The notes below the pieces were generated by a model that saw only the letters and a program-made list of their open reading frames with translations, searched no databases and was not told the DNA's origin. This document shows, piece by piece, positions 9,541-17,710 of a DNA stretch of 64,000 nucleotides (its first letter is position 1; every line of letters begins with the position of its first letter). Origin of the DNA: SHVZ01 sp041906305 (GTDB lineage: Bacteria; Pseudomonadota; Alphaproteobacteria; SHVZ01). Location: NCBI GenBank assembly GCA_041906305.1, contig JAYRJL010000003.1, positions 667,704 to 731,703 of the forward strand, read 5' to 3'. A program made the translations under genes and the position numbers.

Positions 9541-10452
9541 TCAGCCCTGAGCCAGCCAGTCCTCGATCAGGCGCCGGGCGATGGAATCTTGGCGCGGCAG
9601 GGTCTTGCCCTGCGCCTGGAAGTCGCGGAGCTCGGCCCGGCCGAACCAGGCGCAATCCTCGAGCTCGCTCTGATTGAGGCGGATCTCCCGGCTGGTCGCG
9701 GCGGCATGAAAACCGATCATCAGGGAAGCCGGGAACGGCCATGGCTGGGAGGAGTGATAGCGGACCTCGCCGACCCGGATGCCGGACTCCTCGAAGACTT
9801 CCCTGGCCACGGTCTCCTCCAGGCTTTCGCCCGGCTCGAGGAATCCCGCGAGCGTCGAATACATGCCCGGCGGCCAGACCTTCTGACGGCCGAGCAGCGC
9901 CCTGTCGTCATCATGGACCAGCATGATCACCGCCGGATCGGTGCGCGGAAAATGCGAGGCCTTGCAGTCGGGGCTCGTGCAGCGCCGCACATGGCCGGCC
10001 TCGGCGCTTTCGGTCGCGGCGCCGCAGACGCCGCAGAAGCGATGGCGCGCGTGCCACCACATGAGACCGCGTGCATAGGCCAGGAGTGATCCCTCTTCGC
10101 GGCCGATCAGCGGGCCGACACGGCGAAGGTCGGTCCATTCGCCGAGGCCTGCGGCACGCCGCTGGGCCTCTTCCTCGCTCCAGTGCGAGACGTCGATCGC
10201 GATGTGCATGCGCTCGCCGCTCTCGCCGAGAACGGCCAACGTGCCCGCCTCGTCGATCCACTCCCGCACGGCCTCGACCGGCAGGAGGGCCGCCTCCGGA
10301 TTGTCGCCGGAGACGATCAGGCTCCGCGTCTGCCAGACAGCGACGACATGAGAGCGCGGCTCGCCAAGCAGGCGCGCGACCCAATCCTCTTCGGTACGGA
10401 GATGCGCCAGGCGGTCGAGGCCGCCGCCGGAATAGAAGTTCACGCGTGTCAT
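9541..10452 (-). CDS. nudC: NAD(+) diphosphatase / NADH pyrophosphatase (RNA deNADding Nudix enzyme)
   Basis: A 303-residue cytoplasmic Nudix hydrolase that cleaves NADH/NAD to NMN(H) plus AMP and in other bacteria removes NAD caps from RNA. The zinc ribbon is present (Cys140, Cys143, Cys158, Cys163, in FCGVCG and RRCTSPDCK). The Nudix box spans about residues 203-225 (GFLEPGESLEETVAREVFEE, then SGI). The NudC-specific SQPWPFPASLM follows it. It is a single gene between the GNAT of the aminomutase operon and pdxY; 29 bases separate it from the GNAT gene, so read-through from that operon is possible. Confidence 0.95.
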   Translation of the reverse strand: MTRVNFYSGGGLDRLAHLRTEEDWVARLLGEPRSHVVAVWQTRSLIVSGDNPEAALLPVEAVREWIDEAGTLAVLGESGERMHIAIDVSHWSEEEAQRRAAGLGEWTDLRRVGPLIGREEGSLLAYARGLMWWHARHRFCGVCGAATESAEAGHVRRCTSPDCKASHFPRTDPAVIMLVHDDDRALLGRQKVWPPGMYSTLAGFLEPGESLEETVAREVFEESGIRVGEVRYHSSQPWPFPASLMIGFHAAATSREIRLNQSELEDCAWFGRAELRDFQAQGKTLPRQDSIARRLIEDWLAQG

Positions 10453-10481
10453 CGGGCTTAGGCTGCGCCCGATGCGATGCC

Positions 10482-10967
10482 TCAGTCCAGCGCCTTGACG
10501 AAGATCACCTTGCCGTCGCCGTCGGCATAGAAGTGATCGAGCCTGGCCGCCTCGGCGTAGCCGCAGGCGCGGTAGAAGGCGCGGGTCGGTTCATACTGAG
10601 CGCGCGAGGACGTGTCGACGTAGACGCGGCGGCCGCCGAGCTTCCTCACCGCCTCGCCGCAGGCGCGCTCCAGGATCCGGCCGACGCCGCCGCCTCGCCG
10701 CGTGTTGTCGACAACGATCCAGTAGAGGTCGTGGCTGGTCTCGGTGCCGGCGATCGGGCCGAAGCAGACATAGCCGACCGGATGCCCGTCTTCCTCCGCG
10801 AAGATGAAGTGGTAACCGCTAGGCCCCTCGCCCTTCGCGAGCGCATCGTCGACCAGCTCGACCGCGATCTCCTCCTCCGGGCCCGAGAAGAAGCCGGTCG
10901 AGGCGACGAGACGGCGAACGGCGATGCGGTCTTCCGGCCTGACGCCGGTACGAAGCGAGACGGCCAT
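10482..10967 (-). CDS. GNAT-family N-acetyltransferase of the aminomutase/ATP-grasp operon
   Basis: A 161-residue acetyltransferase. The acetyl-CoA site is visible as LYWIVVDNTRRGGGVGRILE (residues 81-100; R-x-G-G-V-G-R loop) and the C-terminal part as RAFYRACGYAEAARLDHFY. It begins two bases after the stop of the second ATP-grasp gene and is the last gene of the four-gene operon 10482-14283. By analogy with AblB, which acetylates beta-lysine made by an aminomutase, and with the acetyltransferase of N-acetylglutaminylglutamine synthesis, it may acetylate the operon product. That assignment is inference; the protein itself shows only the GNAT fold. Confidence 0.85.
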   Translation of the reverse strand: MAVSLRTGVRPEDRIAVRRLVASTGFFSGPEEEIAVELVDDALAKGEGPSGYHFIFAEEDGHPVGYVCFGPIAGTETSHDLYWIVVDNTRRGGGVGRILERACGEAVRKLGGRRVYVDTSSRAQYEPTRAFYRACGYAEAARLDHFYADGDGKVIFVKALD

Positions 10968-10969
10968 GC

Positions 10970-11980
10970 TCAGCCGGCGGCGCGCTTCAGCGCCGGTTCG
11001 AGATCGAGGCAGCCGACGATGTCGCGGACGAGATCGGCCTGGTCGAGACCGACACGCTGCGCGGCGGCGACAAGGCCCGCATCGTCGGACAGGCACGGGT
11101 TCGCATTGACCTCGAGCACCCAGGGACGCCCGCGGCCATCGACGCGGAAGTCGATGCGCGCGCAACCGGAAAGGCGGAAGAGCCGCCAGCAGCGGCGCGC
11201 GATCGCCTCGAGCCGCGCCAGCAGCACGTCGTCGCCGTCGAAGTCGTAGCGGCGCGGCGTGTTGTTGTAGGCGTGGGACTCGGGATCCCACTTCGCCGCG
11301 TAGTCGACGAGGCGGGGCTGATCCGGTGCGAATCCGAGGAACTCGATCTCGGCCGGCGGCAGCAGGCGCGGCGCCTCCATCGAGCCGACGAGGCCGAGGT
11401 TGAACTCGCGCCCGTCGATGAACTGTTCGGCAAACCAGACGCCGCCGAAACGCTCGATCCGTCGCGCCTGGATGGCCCGCAGCGCCGGGCCCTCGCCGAT
11501 CGACGAGGCATCGAGGCCGATCGAGGCGTGCTCCCAGACCGATTTCACGATGAAGCGGCCGTCGGGAACGCGACCGGCGGCCAGGTCCTCGGGCTCGATC
11601 CAGGGCGCGGTGTCGATGCCGGCCGCCGCCATCGCGCGCTTGGCGACGAGCTTGCTCGCGGTCGCGAGGATCGCGTCGGCGGAGCAGCCGGTATAGGGAA
11701 TGCCCATCGCATCCAGCATCTGCGGCACGACGCCGATCAGCTGGCCCTTGCCGTCGAGCGACTCGACGAGGTTGAAGGCGAAGGCGGGCTTGAGCCGCTT
11801 CAAGCGGTCGGCGAGGCGCTGGAGATTGAGGTCGACCGGGATCGCAATTGGCTTCCAACCGAGCGCGGCGAGCCGGCCCGAGATCTCCGTCACCTGGAGC
11901 AGCGTGTCCTGCTCGTCCGGCGGCGCGTCCGGCGCCACGCGGCCATGGACCACGGCAACGGAACGCCCGTTGCTTCTCAT
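10970..11980 (-). CDS. ATP-grasp ligase, D-Ala-D-Ala ligase-like (second of pair)
   Basis: A 336-residue protein with the D-alanine-D-alanine ligase layout: an N-terminal Rossmann-like domain (SVAVVHGRV, then VDLNLQRLADRLKRLKPAFA and NLVESLDGKGQ), a middle domain with GIPYTGCSADAILATASKLV, and the ATP-grasp domain with the ATP-binding RFIVKSVWEHASIGLDASS and the Mg-binding WVLEVNANPCLSDDAGLVAA (E-x-N-x-N). The usual E-G-S-S/D-V-G glycine loop is replaced by EHASIGLD, so it is diverged from true Ddl. The start at 11980 overlaps the stop of the first ATP-grasp gene (ATGA). Enzymes of this fold form amide bonds between an acyl phosphate and an amine. A role in joining beta-lysine to another amino acid is inferred from the operon. 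Confidence 0.85.
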   Translation of the reverse strand: MRSNGRSVAVVHGRVAPDAPPDEQDTLLQVTEISGRLAALGWKPIAIPVDLNLQRLADRLKRLKPAFAFNLVESLDGKGQLIGVVPQMLDAMGIPYTGCSADAILATASKLVAKRAMAAAGIDTAPWIEPEDLAAGRVPDGRFIVKSVWEHASIGLDASSIGEGPALRAIQARRIERFGGVWFAEQFIDGREFNLGLVGSMEAPRLLPPAEIEFLGFAPDQPRLVDYAAKWDPESHAYNNTPRRYDFDGDDVLLARLEAIARRCWRLFRLSGCARIDFRVDGRGRPWVLEVNANPCLSDDAGLVAAAQRVGLDQADLVRDIVGCLDLEPALKRAAG

Positions 11981-12960
11981 GCGCGCCCTCCCACCCGGCG
12001 GCTCGCGGATCGGACGATCATCCCGATCAATTCCTGATAGGGGATGCCGGCCTGGGTCGCAAGGATCGGCAGGTCGGAGTGCAACGGGTTGAGGCCGGCC
12101 AGCGGGTTCACCTCGATGAAGCTCGGGCGGCCGTCGGCGTCGCATCGGAGATCGATGCGGCCCGCGTCGCGACAGTTCAGAACCTGCCAGGCGCGGACCG
12201 CGACGTCCTCGGCCGCGCGAGCCACCGCGTCGTTCACCAGCGTGTAGGTGATCCGCGTCTCGCACTCCTCCTTGTTGAGGAGGCCGTAGTTCGTGCTTTC
12301 GGCGGTGCCGAGGAATCCCACTTCGAGCGCGCCGATCGACCTGGCCTCCGCCCCCTCGCCGACGAGTCCGACGGTGAACTCGCGTCCGGGCAGGAAGCTC
12401 TCGACGATCGCCGGCTGCCTGAAGGTGGCGATGATGTCGCGGCATCCCTCGATCAGGTCGGCCTTGGAGGTCACGCGAGACTTGCCACCGACGCCCTTGC
12501 CGGTGCCCTCGGCCACCGGCTTCACGAACAGCGGAAAGGCCAGGTCGATCCTCTCCGCCTCCTCGGCCTTCGCCACCACGGCGAAGTCGGGCGTCGGGAT
12601 GCCGTGTGCGCGGACGACGTGCTTGGTAAGGCCCTTGTGCAGGGTCAGCGCCATCACGACCGTGTCGGCGAATGTGCAGGCGATGCCATAGGCCTCCAGC
12701 AGCGCCGGCACCTGCGCCTCGCGGCCGATGCCGTGCATGCCCTCGCAGATGTTGAAGACGAGGTCCCAGCGCCTGCCCTCGGCGAGCCGCGCCGTCAGCG
12801 CCTTGATGTTGCCGATGCGCTCGACCTGATGGCCGAGCCCGACCAGCGCCCCCTCGATCGACTCGATCGTGTTGACGCTGTCAAACTCCGCGGTCTCCTC
12901 GAGGCTGTACCCGGCCTTGAGGTAGTCGTCGCGCAGGTCATAGGTGAAGCCGACGCGCAT
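11977..12960 (-). CDS. ATP-grasp ligase, D-Ala-D-Ala ligase-like (first of pair)
   Basis: A 327-residue protein of the D-Ala-D-Ala ligase superfamily, only distantly similar to the gene after it. The N-terminal domain starts MRVGFTYDLRDDYLKAGYS, with NICEGMHGIGREAQVPALLE (the family's N-E-G-x-x-G-R-E stretch) and ACTFADTVVMALTLHKGLTK. The ATP-grasp domain shows FPLFVKPVAEGTGKGVGGKS and the metal-binding FIEVNPLAGLNPLHSDLPIL. It lies 15 bases after the aminomutase stop and overlaps the next ligase by four bases. Two adjacent ligases suggest a two-step ligation or a heteromeric enzyme. It is not the housekeeping Ddl, which is normally in the mur/fts cluster. Confidence 0.86.
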   Translation of the reverse strand: MRVGFTYDLRDDYLKAGYSLEETAEFDSVNTIESIEGALVGLGHQVERIGNIKALTARLAEGRRWDLVFNICEGMHGIGREAQVPALLEAYGIACTFADTVVMALTLHKGLTKHVVRAHGIPTPDFAVVAKAEEAERIDLAFPLFVKPVAEGTGKGVGGKSRVTSKADLIEGCRDIIATFRQPAIVESFLPGREFTVGLVGEGAEARSIGALEVGFLGTAESTNYGLLNKEECETRITYTLVNDAVARAAEDVAVRAWQVLNCRDAGRIDLRCDADGRPSFIEVNPLAGLNPLHSDLPILATQAGIPYQELIGMIVRSASRRVGGRA

Positions 12961-12975
12961 CGTCGATGCCGGCGG

Positions 12976-14283
12976 CTACTCCGCGGCGCGCGGAAGCTGG
13001 CGATCGCGCCCCACCCGGCCCTCGGGGTCGGCGTAGCGATACACGTTCCCCTCGAAGTTACGGATGAGGAGATCGTCGCCGTCGCGGCCGACCACGTACT
13101 CGGGCAGCAGCGGGATCTTGCCGCCGCCGCCGGGCGCATCGATCACGTAGTGCGGCACCGCGTAGCCTGTGGTGTGGCCACGGAGCGCCTCGATGATCTG
13201 AAGCCCCTTGTCGACCGAGGTGCGGAAGTGCGAGGAGCCGGTGATCGGATCGCACTGGTAGAGGTAGTACGGCTTCACCCGGATCTTGAGGAGCTCGTGC
13301 ATGAGCTTCTTCATGACCTCGGCGTCGTCGTTGATGCCCTTCAGCAGCACGGTCTGGCTGCCCATCGGGATGCCGGCATCGGCCAGCCGGTCGGCGGCGA
13401 AGCGCACCTCCGGCGAGACGTCGTCGGGGTGGGTGTAGTGGACCGAGAGCCAGACCCGGTGCTTGCGGAGGATCCTGGCGAGGTTGCCGGTGATCCGCTG
13501 CGGCAGCACCACCGGGACCTTCGAGCCGACGCGAACGAACTCGATATGCGGGATCTCGCGAAGCCGCGAGAGCAGCCAGTCGAGCCGGTCGTCGGAGAGC
13601 GTCAGCGGGTCGCCGCCCGAGAGCAGCACGTCGCGGACCTGCGGCGTGCGGCGCAGATAGGCGAGCGCATTTTCCCACTGCTTGTAGCTGAAGCTGTATT
13701 CGTTGCTGCCTTCGCCGACCATGCGGCTGCGCGTGCAGTAGCGGCAATAGGTCGAGCAGAAGCCGGTGGTGAGGAACAGCACGCGGTCGGGGTAGCGATG
13801 GACCAGTCCCTCGACCTCGGTGTCGTGGTCCTCGCCCAGCGGATCGTCGGCCTCGCCCGGCGTCTTCAGGTATTCGGTGCCGACCGGGATGTGCGTCCGG
13901 CGCAGCGGATGCTGGTGGTCGTCACGGTCGAAGAGGCTGAGATAGTAGGGCGTGATGCCGACCGGCAGCGAGCCGGTGTGGCGCTCGATCGCCGAGCGCT
14001 CGTCCTCGGAGAGGACGAGGATGCGCGACAGGCTGTCGAGCGAGCGGATGCGATTGCGCACCTGCCACTGCCAGTCGTTCCACTCGGCGAGGGTCGCCTG
14101 CGGGAAGAACCGCTTGCGGAAGGCGTTGGTACGGTCGCTGATCGGAAACTTGGGCGCAGAGGCGCGCTTCTTCTTTCCGCCCGATATCAACCGGCGGGTG
14201 AGGGCCTCGATGGCCGCGGCGTTGCTTGAATCGCAGCCGCGCGTGGAGATGGTACTCGGAGGCTGTTCGGCGTCGTTCGGCAT
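12976..14283 (-). CDS. lysine 2,3-aminomutase-family radical SAM enzyme
   Basis: A 435-residue radical SAM, PLP-dependent aminomutase. The [4Fe-4S] motif C-x3-C-x2-C is Cys176, Cys180, Cys183 in GFCSTYCRYCTRSRMVG. PLP and substrate residues of clostridial lysine 2,3-aminomutase are kept: the PLP lysine is Lys389 in PGGGGKIPLLPEYV, and the two aspartates that hold the lysine side-chain amine correspond to Asp345 (QCDPITG) and Asp382 (VIDAPGG). Glutamate-specific relatives replace these aspartates, so (S)-beta-lysine is the likely product. Length fits KamA/AblA and is longer than EpmB. It is the first gene of the operon with two ATP-grasp ligases and a GNAT; the start is ATG at 14283. Confidence 0.92.
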   Translation of the reverse strand: MPNDAEQPPSTISTRGCDSSNAAAIEALTRRLISGGKKKRASAPKFPISDRTNAFRKRFFPQATLAEWNDWQWQVRNRIRSLDSLSRILVLSEDERSAIERHTGSLPVGITPYYLSLFDRDDHQHPLRRTHIPVGTEYLKTPGEADDPLGEDHDTEVEGLVHRYPDRVLFLTTGFCSTYCRYCTRSRMVGEGSNEYSFSYKQWENALAYLRRTPQVRDVLLSGGDPLTLSDDRLDWLLSRLREIPHIEFVRVGSKVPVVLPQRITGNLARILRKHRVWLSVHYTHPDDVSPEVRFAADRLADAGIPMGSQTVLLKGINDDAEVMKKLMHELLKIRVKPYYLYQCDPITGSSHFRTSVDKGLQIIEALRGHTTGYAVPHYVIDAPGGGGKIPLLPEYVVGRDGDDLLIRNFEGNVYRYADPEGRVGRDRQLPRAAE

Positions 14284-14853
14284 GTGAAGGGAAGCTCCGG
14301 AAGGAAATGGTCAGTCAGCGTCCGTGAAAGGCATCACGCTCAAGCCGACTCGCCCGACCCTGTTGGAGCCACCCGACTCCTGACCTGACCTTCCGAAAAT
14401 CCCATCACTGGATCGAACTTCGCTTGGACAGGGCGGACAAGAACTTGGGCACCGAACCCGGACCCGCCCCCTACATACGGGGGGATGGTGGCCTTGTAAA
14501 GACTTTCTGACTCGTTTTCCCCTATTAAGTGCCGACAAATACTGACGAACTCCCAATGCACCCATGGGCGTTCTTGCCCTCATCTACGATGATCTAAGCA
14601 AATCGGCCTACATCCGCCAATGAAAGGCCGAAGTATCACTGTAATAACGGTTTGCGCCGTTCGCCCCCCACAGCCTCTTCAATGCTTACGCTCGACGCAT
14701 CAGCTTGCACGAGGGGAGCCGAGTCATCGCGGCGGGTCGCGACGAGTCTTCCGAGTAGAGCGGAGTCCTTGCTCTGGCGACTTCATTCCGACCCGCGCCT
14801 ATAGTGGCGCTCCCGCCGTCGTCGCTCCTCATCCTTTCGAACAAGAGGTCCTC
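14284..14853. other. 570-base intergenic region between divergent operons, base composition unlike its flanks
   Basis: This gap separates the aminomutase operon (leftward) from the gamma-glutamyltransferase gene (rightward) and must hold both promoters. The part from about 14480 to 14660 is clearly poorer in G+C than the surroundings (CCCCTATTAAGTGCCGACAA, TGTAATAACGG). A TATAGT hexamer at about 14801 is a possible -10 for the rightward gene, without a good -35. Open frames of 70-90 codons exist on the minus strand (14311-14583, 14340-14561), but they resemble nothing I know and lack codon bias. It could be the remnant of a gene or of a mobile element. Confidence 0.45.
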
Positions 14854-16404
14854 ATGATCGACCGCATCGAGCATTGGCAGATCACCAAGCCTGTGACCCG
14901 CTCGAAGGGCGGCCTCGTCGCCTCGCAGAGCCGCATCGCCGCTGAAGCCGGCGCCGAGGTCCTGGCCGAAGGCGGCAATGCGATCGATGCGGCAGTCGCG
15001 ACGGCCTTCGCGCTGACCGTGACCGAGCCGTGGATGAGCGGCATCGGCGGAATCGGCTCGATGATCGTCCACATCGCGAAGGACAAGAAGACCCACGCCG
15101 TCGACTACGGACCGATCGCGGCGCGCGGCCTCGATCCGAAGCGCTATCCGCTGAGCGGCAAGGCAGGCCCCGCCGACCTGTTCGGCTGGCCCGGCGTCGT
15201 CGACGACCGCAACGTCCATGGCTACGAGTCGATCGCGGTGCCGGGATCCGTCGCCGGCTTGGGCCTCGTGCACAGCCGCTTCGGCAAGCTTCCCTGGAAG
15301 AAGGTGCTGGCGCCGGCGGTGCGGCTGGCCAAGAAGGGTCTCCGCGTGGACTGGTGGACGACGCTGCAGGTCGCCGCCGAGGCCGCCGATCTTCGACGCG
15401 ATCCCGTGGCGCGCAAGACCTACATGCCGGGCGACCTGCCCCCGGTCACCACGACCACGGCGACCCCGCCCTATCTCGATCTCGGCCCCTTGGCCCAGAC
15501 GCTGGAGCGCCTGCAGAAGGCCGGGTGGGAGGACTACTACAAGGGCGACGTCGCCCAGATGATCGCCAAGGACCTCAAGGCCGGCGGCTCGCCGATCCGT
15601 GCCGAGGACCTCGCCGCCTATACGGCCCGCCTGGTCGAGCCGATCACGGTCGAGCGCAACGGCGTCGTGCTCCACACCATGTCCGGGCTCTTCGCCGGCC
15701 CGACCTTCCGCGCCGCCTTCGGCAACATCCCGGCGAATCTCGGCACCAAGATCGGCGCCAAGGCGTTCGGCGCCTATGCCAAGGCCCTGTCCAAAGCCTA
15801 TGCCGACCGCCTGACCAAGATGGGCGCCGAGGACGTGAAGGGCAAAGGCTCGACCACGCACCTCGCAACGGTCGATGCCGACGGCAACATGGTGTCGCTG
15901 ACCAACACGCTGCTCTCGCGCTTCGGCTCGCGCTCGGTGCTGCCGACCACCGGCATCCTGATGAACAACGGCATGATGTGGTTCGACCCGGTGCCCGGAA
16001 AGCCGAACTCGATCGAGGCCGGCAAGCGCCCGCTGACCAACATGTGCCCGGTCATCGGCACCCGGAACGGCAAGGGCTGGTTCGCGATCGGGGGATCGGG
16101 CGGCCGCAAGATCCTGCCGGCGATCCTGCAGATCTGCTCGTTCATCTCGGACTTCGACATGACGCTGGAGGAGGCCTTCCACCAGCCGCGCATCGACGTC
16201 TCGGCCCCCGACAAGGCGACCGCCGACTGGCGGCTCGATGCCAAGTCGATCGCCGCCGTCGCCAAGGTGGTGCCGACCACCGAGGTCGAGGCCGCGGCAT
16301 ATCCCGGCAACTTCGCCAACCCGATCGCGGTCATGCGCAACGGCAAGACCAATGAAGGCATGACCAACGTCACCCTGCCCGGCGCCTCGGTCGCGATGGG
16401 ATGA
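14854..16404 (+). CDS. gamma-glutamyltransferase-family protein
   Basis: A 516-residue Ntn hydrolase of the GGT family. The autoprocessing/catalytic threonine is Thr334 in KGSTTHLATVDADGNMVSLT, the T-T-H signature that begins the small subunit. Upstream EAGAEVLAEGGNAIDAAVAT and downstream IGGSGGRKILPAI are family hallmarks. There is no signal peptide, unlike periplasmic E. coli GGT, so a cytoplasmic enzyme acting on gamma-glutamyl compounds or related amides (for example oxamate or cephalosporin side chains) is possible. The ATG at 14854 has AGAGG upstream; a longer ORF starting at 14620 has no such support. The next gene overlaps its stop by four bases. Confidence 0.88.
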   Translation: MIDRIEHWQITKPVTRSKGGLVASQSRIAAEAGAEVLAEGGNAIDAAVATAFALTVTEPWMSGIGGIGSMIVHIAKDKKTHAVDYGPIAARGLDPKRYPLSGKAGPADLFGWPGVVDDRNVHGYESIAVPGSVAGLGLVHSRFGKLPWKKVLAPAVRLAKKGLRVDWWTTLQVAAEAADLRRDPVARKTYMPGDLPPVTTTTATPPYLDLGPLAQTLERLQKAGWEDYYKGDVAQMIAKDLKAGGSPIRAEDLAAYTARLVEPITVERNGVVLHTMSGLFAGPTFRAAFGNIPANLGTKIGAKAFGAYAKALSKAYADRLTKMGAEDVKGKGSTTHLATVDADGNMVSLTNTLLSRFGSRSVLPTTGILMNNGMMWFDPVPGKPNSIEAGKRPLTNMCPVIGTRNGKGWFAIGGSGGRKILPAILQICSFISDFDMTLEEAFHQPRIDVSAPDKATADWRLDAKSIAAVAKVVPTTEVEAAAYPGNFANPIAVMRNGKTNEGMTNVTLPGASVAMG

Positions 16405-17219
16405 CCGTCGAGGTCAGCGCCTGGCCGACACCGGAAACCTTCGTCCAGCATCTCGGCGAGGTCGACGAGGTCAGGGGCTGCATGGTCCACGGCATGACGC
16501 ATACCTGGCTGGCGCGGCCGGGCATCTTCCGCGCCGGGACGCCCCTGCTGACCGCTGCGATCGACGGCAAGACCGTCGCTGCGGCGGTGCAGGCGAGCGT
16601 CGGCAAGGTCGTGTTCAGCCTGGGGCCGACCGAAGCGATCCTGGCGTTGGCCGAGTGGTGGGAGAAGGCCGGCAGGCGTCCCTCCGCGGCGGTGGTACCG
16701 GAATCGGCGCGTTCGGTTCTGCTCGGCCTCTGGCCGGGCACCCCGACTCTCGAGAACACGCTTTATGCATTGCGCAAGGCGCCGGCCCTGCCGGAGAAGC
16801 CGGGCCTGCTGCGCCGCGCCAAGGCCGACGAGGCCGACTGGCTGATCGACTGGACCACGGCGTTCGGCCGCGACGCGCACCTCCCCGGCGACCCGAAGCC
16901 GAAGCTCGTGGTCGAGGCGAAGCTCGCCGCCGGCCACCTGTTCGTCTGGGAGGATGGCGTGCCGCGCGCGATGGTGGCGCTGGCGGGACCGACGCCCAAG
17001 TCGGTGCGCCTCAACAACGTCTACACGCCTGCCGTCTTCCGCAAGCACGGCTATGCCTCGGCGGCGGTGGCGATGCTGTCGCGGATAGAGTTGCAGGCAG
17101 GTCGCCAGGTGGTCCAGCTCTTCGCCGACCGCAAAGTCGCCCACACCAATCGCATGTACAGGAAGATCGGCTTCGAGCCGGTCGCCGACTTCGTCGACCT
17201 CGACCTGGCGCCGGCCTGA
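16401..17219 (+). CDS. GNAT-family acetyltransferase, two-domain type
   Basis: A 272-residue protein with a degenerate N-terminal half (TVEVSAWPTPETFVQ to about residue 125) and a C-terminal GNAT domain. The acetyl-CoA loop is NNVYTPAVFRKHGYASAAV (about residues 205-223, R-K-H-G-Y-A-S), followed by a typical VVQLFADRKVAHTNRMYRKI helix with the conserved N-x-x-Y. The ATG overlaps the stop of the gamma-glutamyltransferase gene (ATGA), so the two are coexpressed. This layout matches an uncharacterised two-domain acetyltransferase family; the substrate is unknown. Confidence 0.83.
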   Translation: MTVEVSAWPTPETFVQHLGEVDEVRGCMVHGMTHTWLARPGIFRAGTPLLTAAIDGKTVAAAVQASVGKVVFSLGPTEAILALAEWWEKAGRRPSAAVVPESARSVLLGLWPGTPTLENTLYALRKAPALPEKPGLLRRAKADEADWLIDWTTAFGRDAHLPGDPKPKLVVEAKLAAGHLFVWEDGVPRAMVALAGPTPKSVRLNNVYTPAVFRKHGYASAAVAMLSRIELQAGRQVVQLFADRKVAHTNRMYRKIGFEPVADFVDLDLAPA

Positions 17220-17233
17220 GGGAGACGTCGGCT

Positions 17234-17261
17234 CCATCCGCGCGATCGCTCGCGCGGATGG
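17234..17261. terminator. perfect 12-bp hairpin between convergent genes
   Basis: The arms CCATCCGCGCGA (17234-17245) and its exact complement (17250-17261) surround a TCGC loop. It lies between the GNAT gene ending at 17219 and the RidA gene ending at 17275, so it can end transcripts from both sides. There is no long U tract, so efficiency as an intrinsic terminator is uncertain. Confidence 0.65.
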
Positions 17262-17274
17262 ACCTAAGAAGACG

Positions 17275-17622
17275 TCAGATGGCGGCGACGCCGCCGATCT
17301 CGACCAGGTGGCCCGGGGTCGCGAGACGCGATTCCACGGTGGCGCGGGCCGGCGGCGAGTCCTTGTGCAGCCACTGGTCATAGACCGAGTTCATGTCGGC
17401 GAAGAAGCGCATGTCGCTGAGCCAGATCTGCACGGTCAGCAGCTTCTTCTTGTCGGTGCCGGCCTCGGCGAGGATCGCATCGATCTTGTCGAGGATCTGC
17501 TTGGTCTGGCCCTTCACGTCCTGGGTCAGGTCGTCGGCAGTCTGGCCGGCGAGCCAGCAGAGACCGTGGTGGGTGGAAGCGCCCGAGAGACGCGCGCCGG
17601 GCCGGATACGCTTGACTGACAT
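17275..17622 (-). CDS. RidA family protein (reactive imine/enamine deaminase-like)
   Basis: A 115-residue YjgF/YER057c/UK114-fold protein. Seen are RPGARLSGASTHHGLCWLAG (N-terminal strands), DVKGQTKQILDKIDAILAEA, LLTVQIWLSDMRFFADMNSV and the C-terminal PPARATVESRLATPGHLVEI. The arginine that binds the carboxylate of enamine substrates in RidA is at the expected place (PPARAT). RidA proteins hydrolyse reactive enamines/imines released by PLP enzymes; paralogues act in specific catabolic routes. The ATG at 17622 has a GGAGG box eight bases upstream. It is a single gene, divergent from the CoA-transferase gene. Confidence 0.88.
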   Translation of the reverse strand: MSVKRIRPGARLSGASTHHGLCWLAGQTADDLTQDVKGQTKQILDKIDAILAEAGTDKKKLLTVQIWLSDMRFFADMNSVYDQWLHKDSPPARATVESRLATPGHLVEIGGVAAI

Positions 17623-17710
17623 GACTATCCTCCGAGGGACTTGGAACGGGAAAGGCCGGAGTATGTCGAAGGTGGGCCCACGAGGCCAGCCTGCTTGACC
17701 GGCCAGCGAA

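Noticed and set aside
12976..14283. EpmB, the aminomutase that modifies elongation factor P
   Set aside because: The protein is about 90 residues longer than EpmB, and no epmA or efp gene is adjacent; the operon partners are ligases and an acetyltransferase.
14311..14583. 90-codon minus-strand frame upstream of the aminomutase gene
   Set aside because: No codon bias, no ribosome-binding site, no similarity that I recognise; treated as unexplained intergenic sequence.
14854..16404. Secreted gamma-glutamyltranspeptidase
   Set aside because: The upstream in-frame extension does not give a convincing signal peptide and the supported start at 14854 has none.
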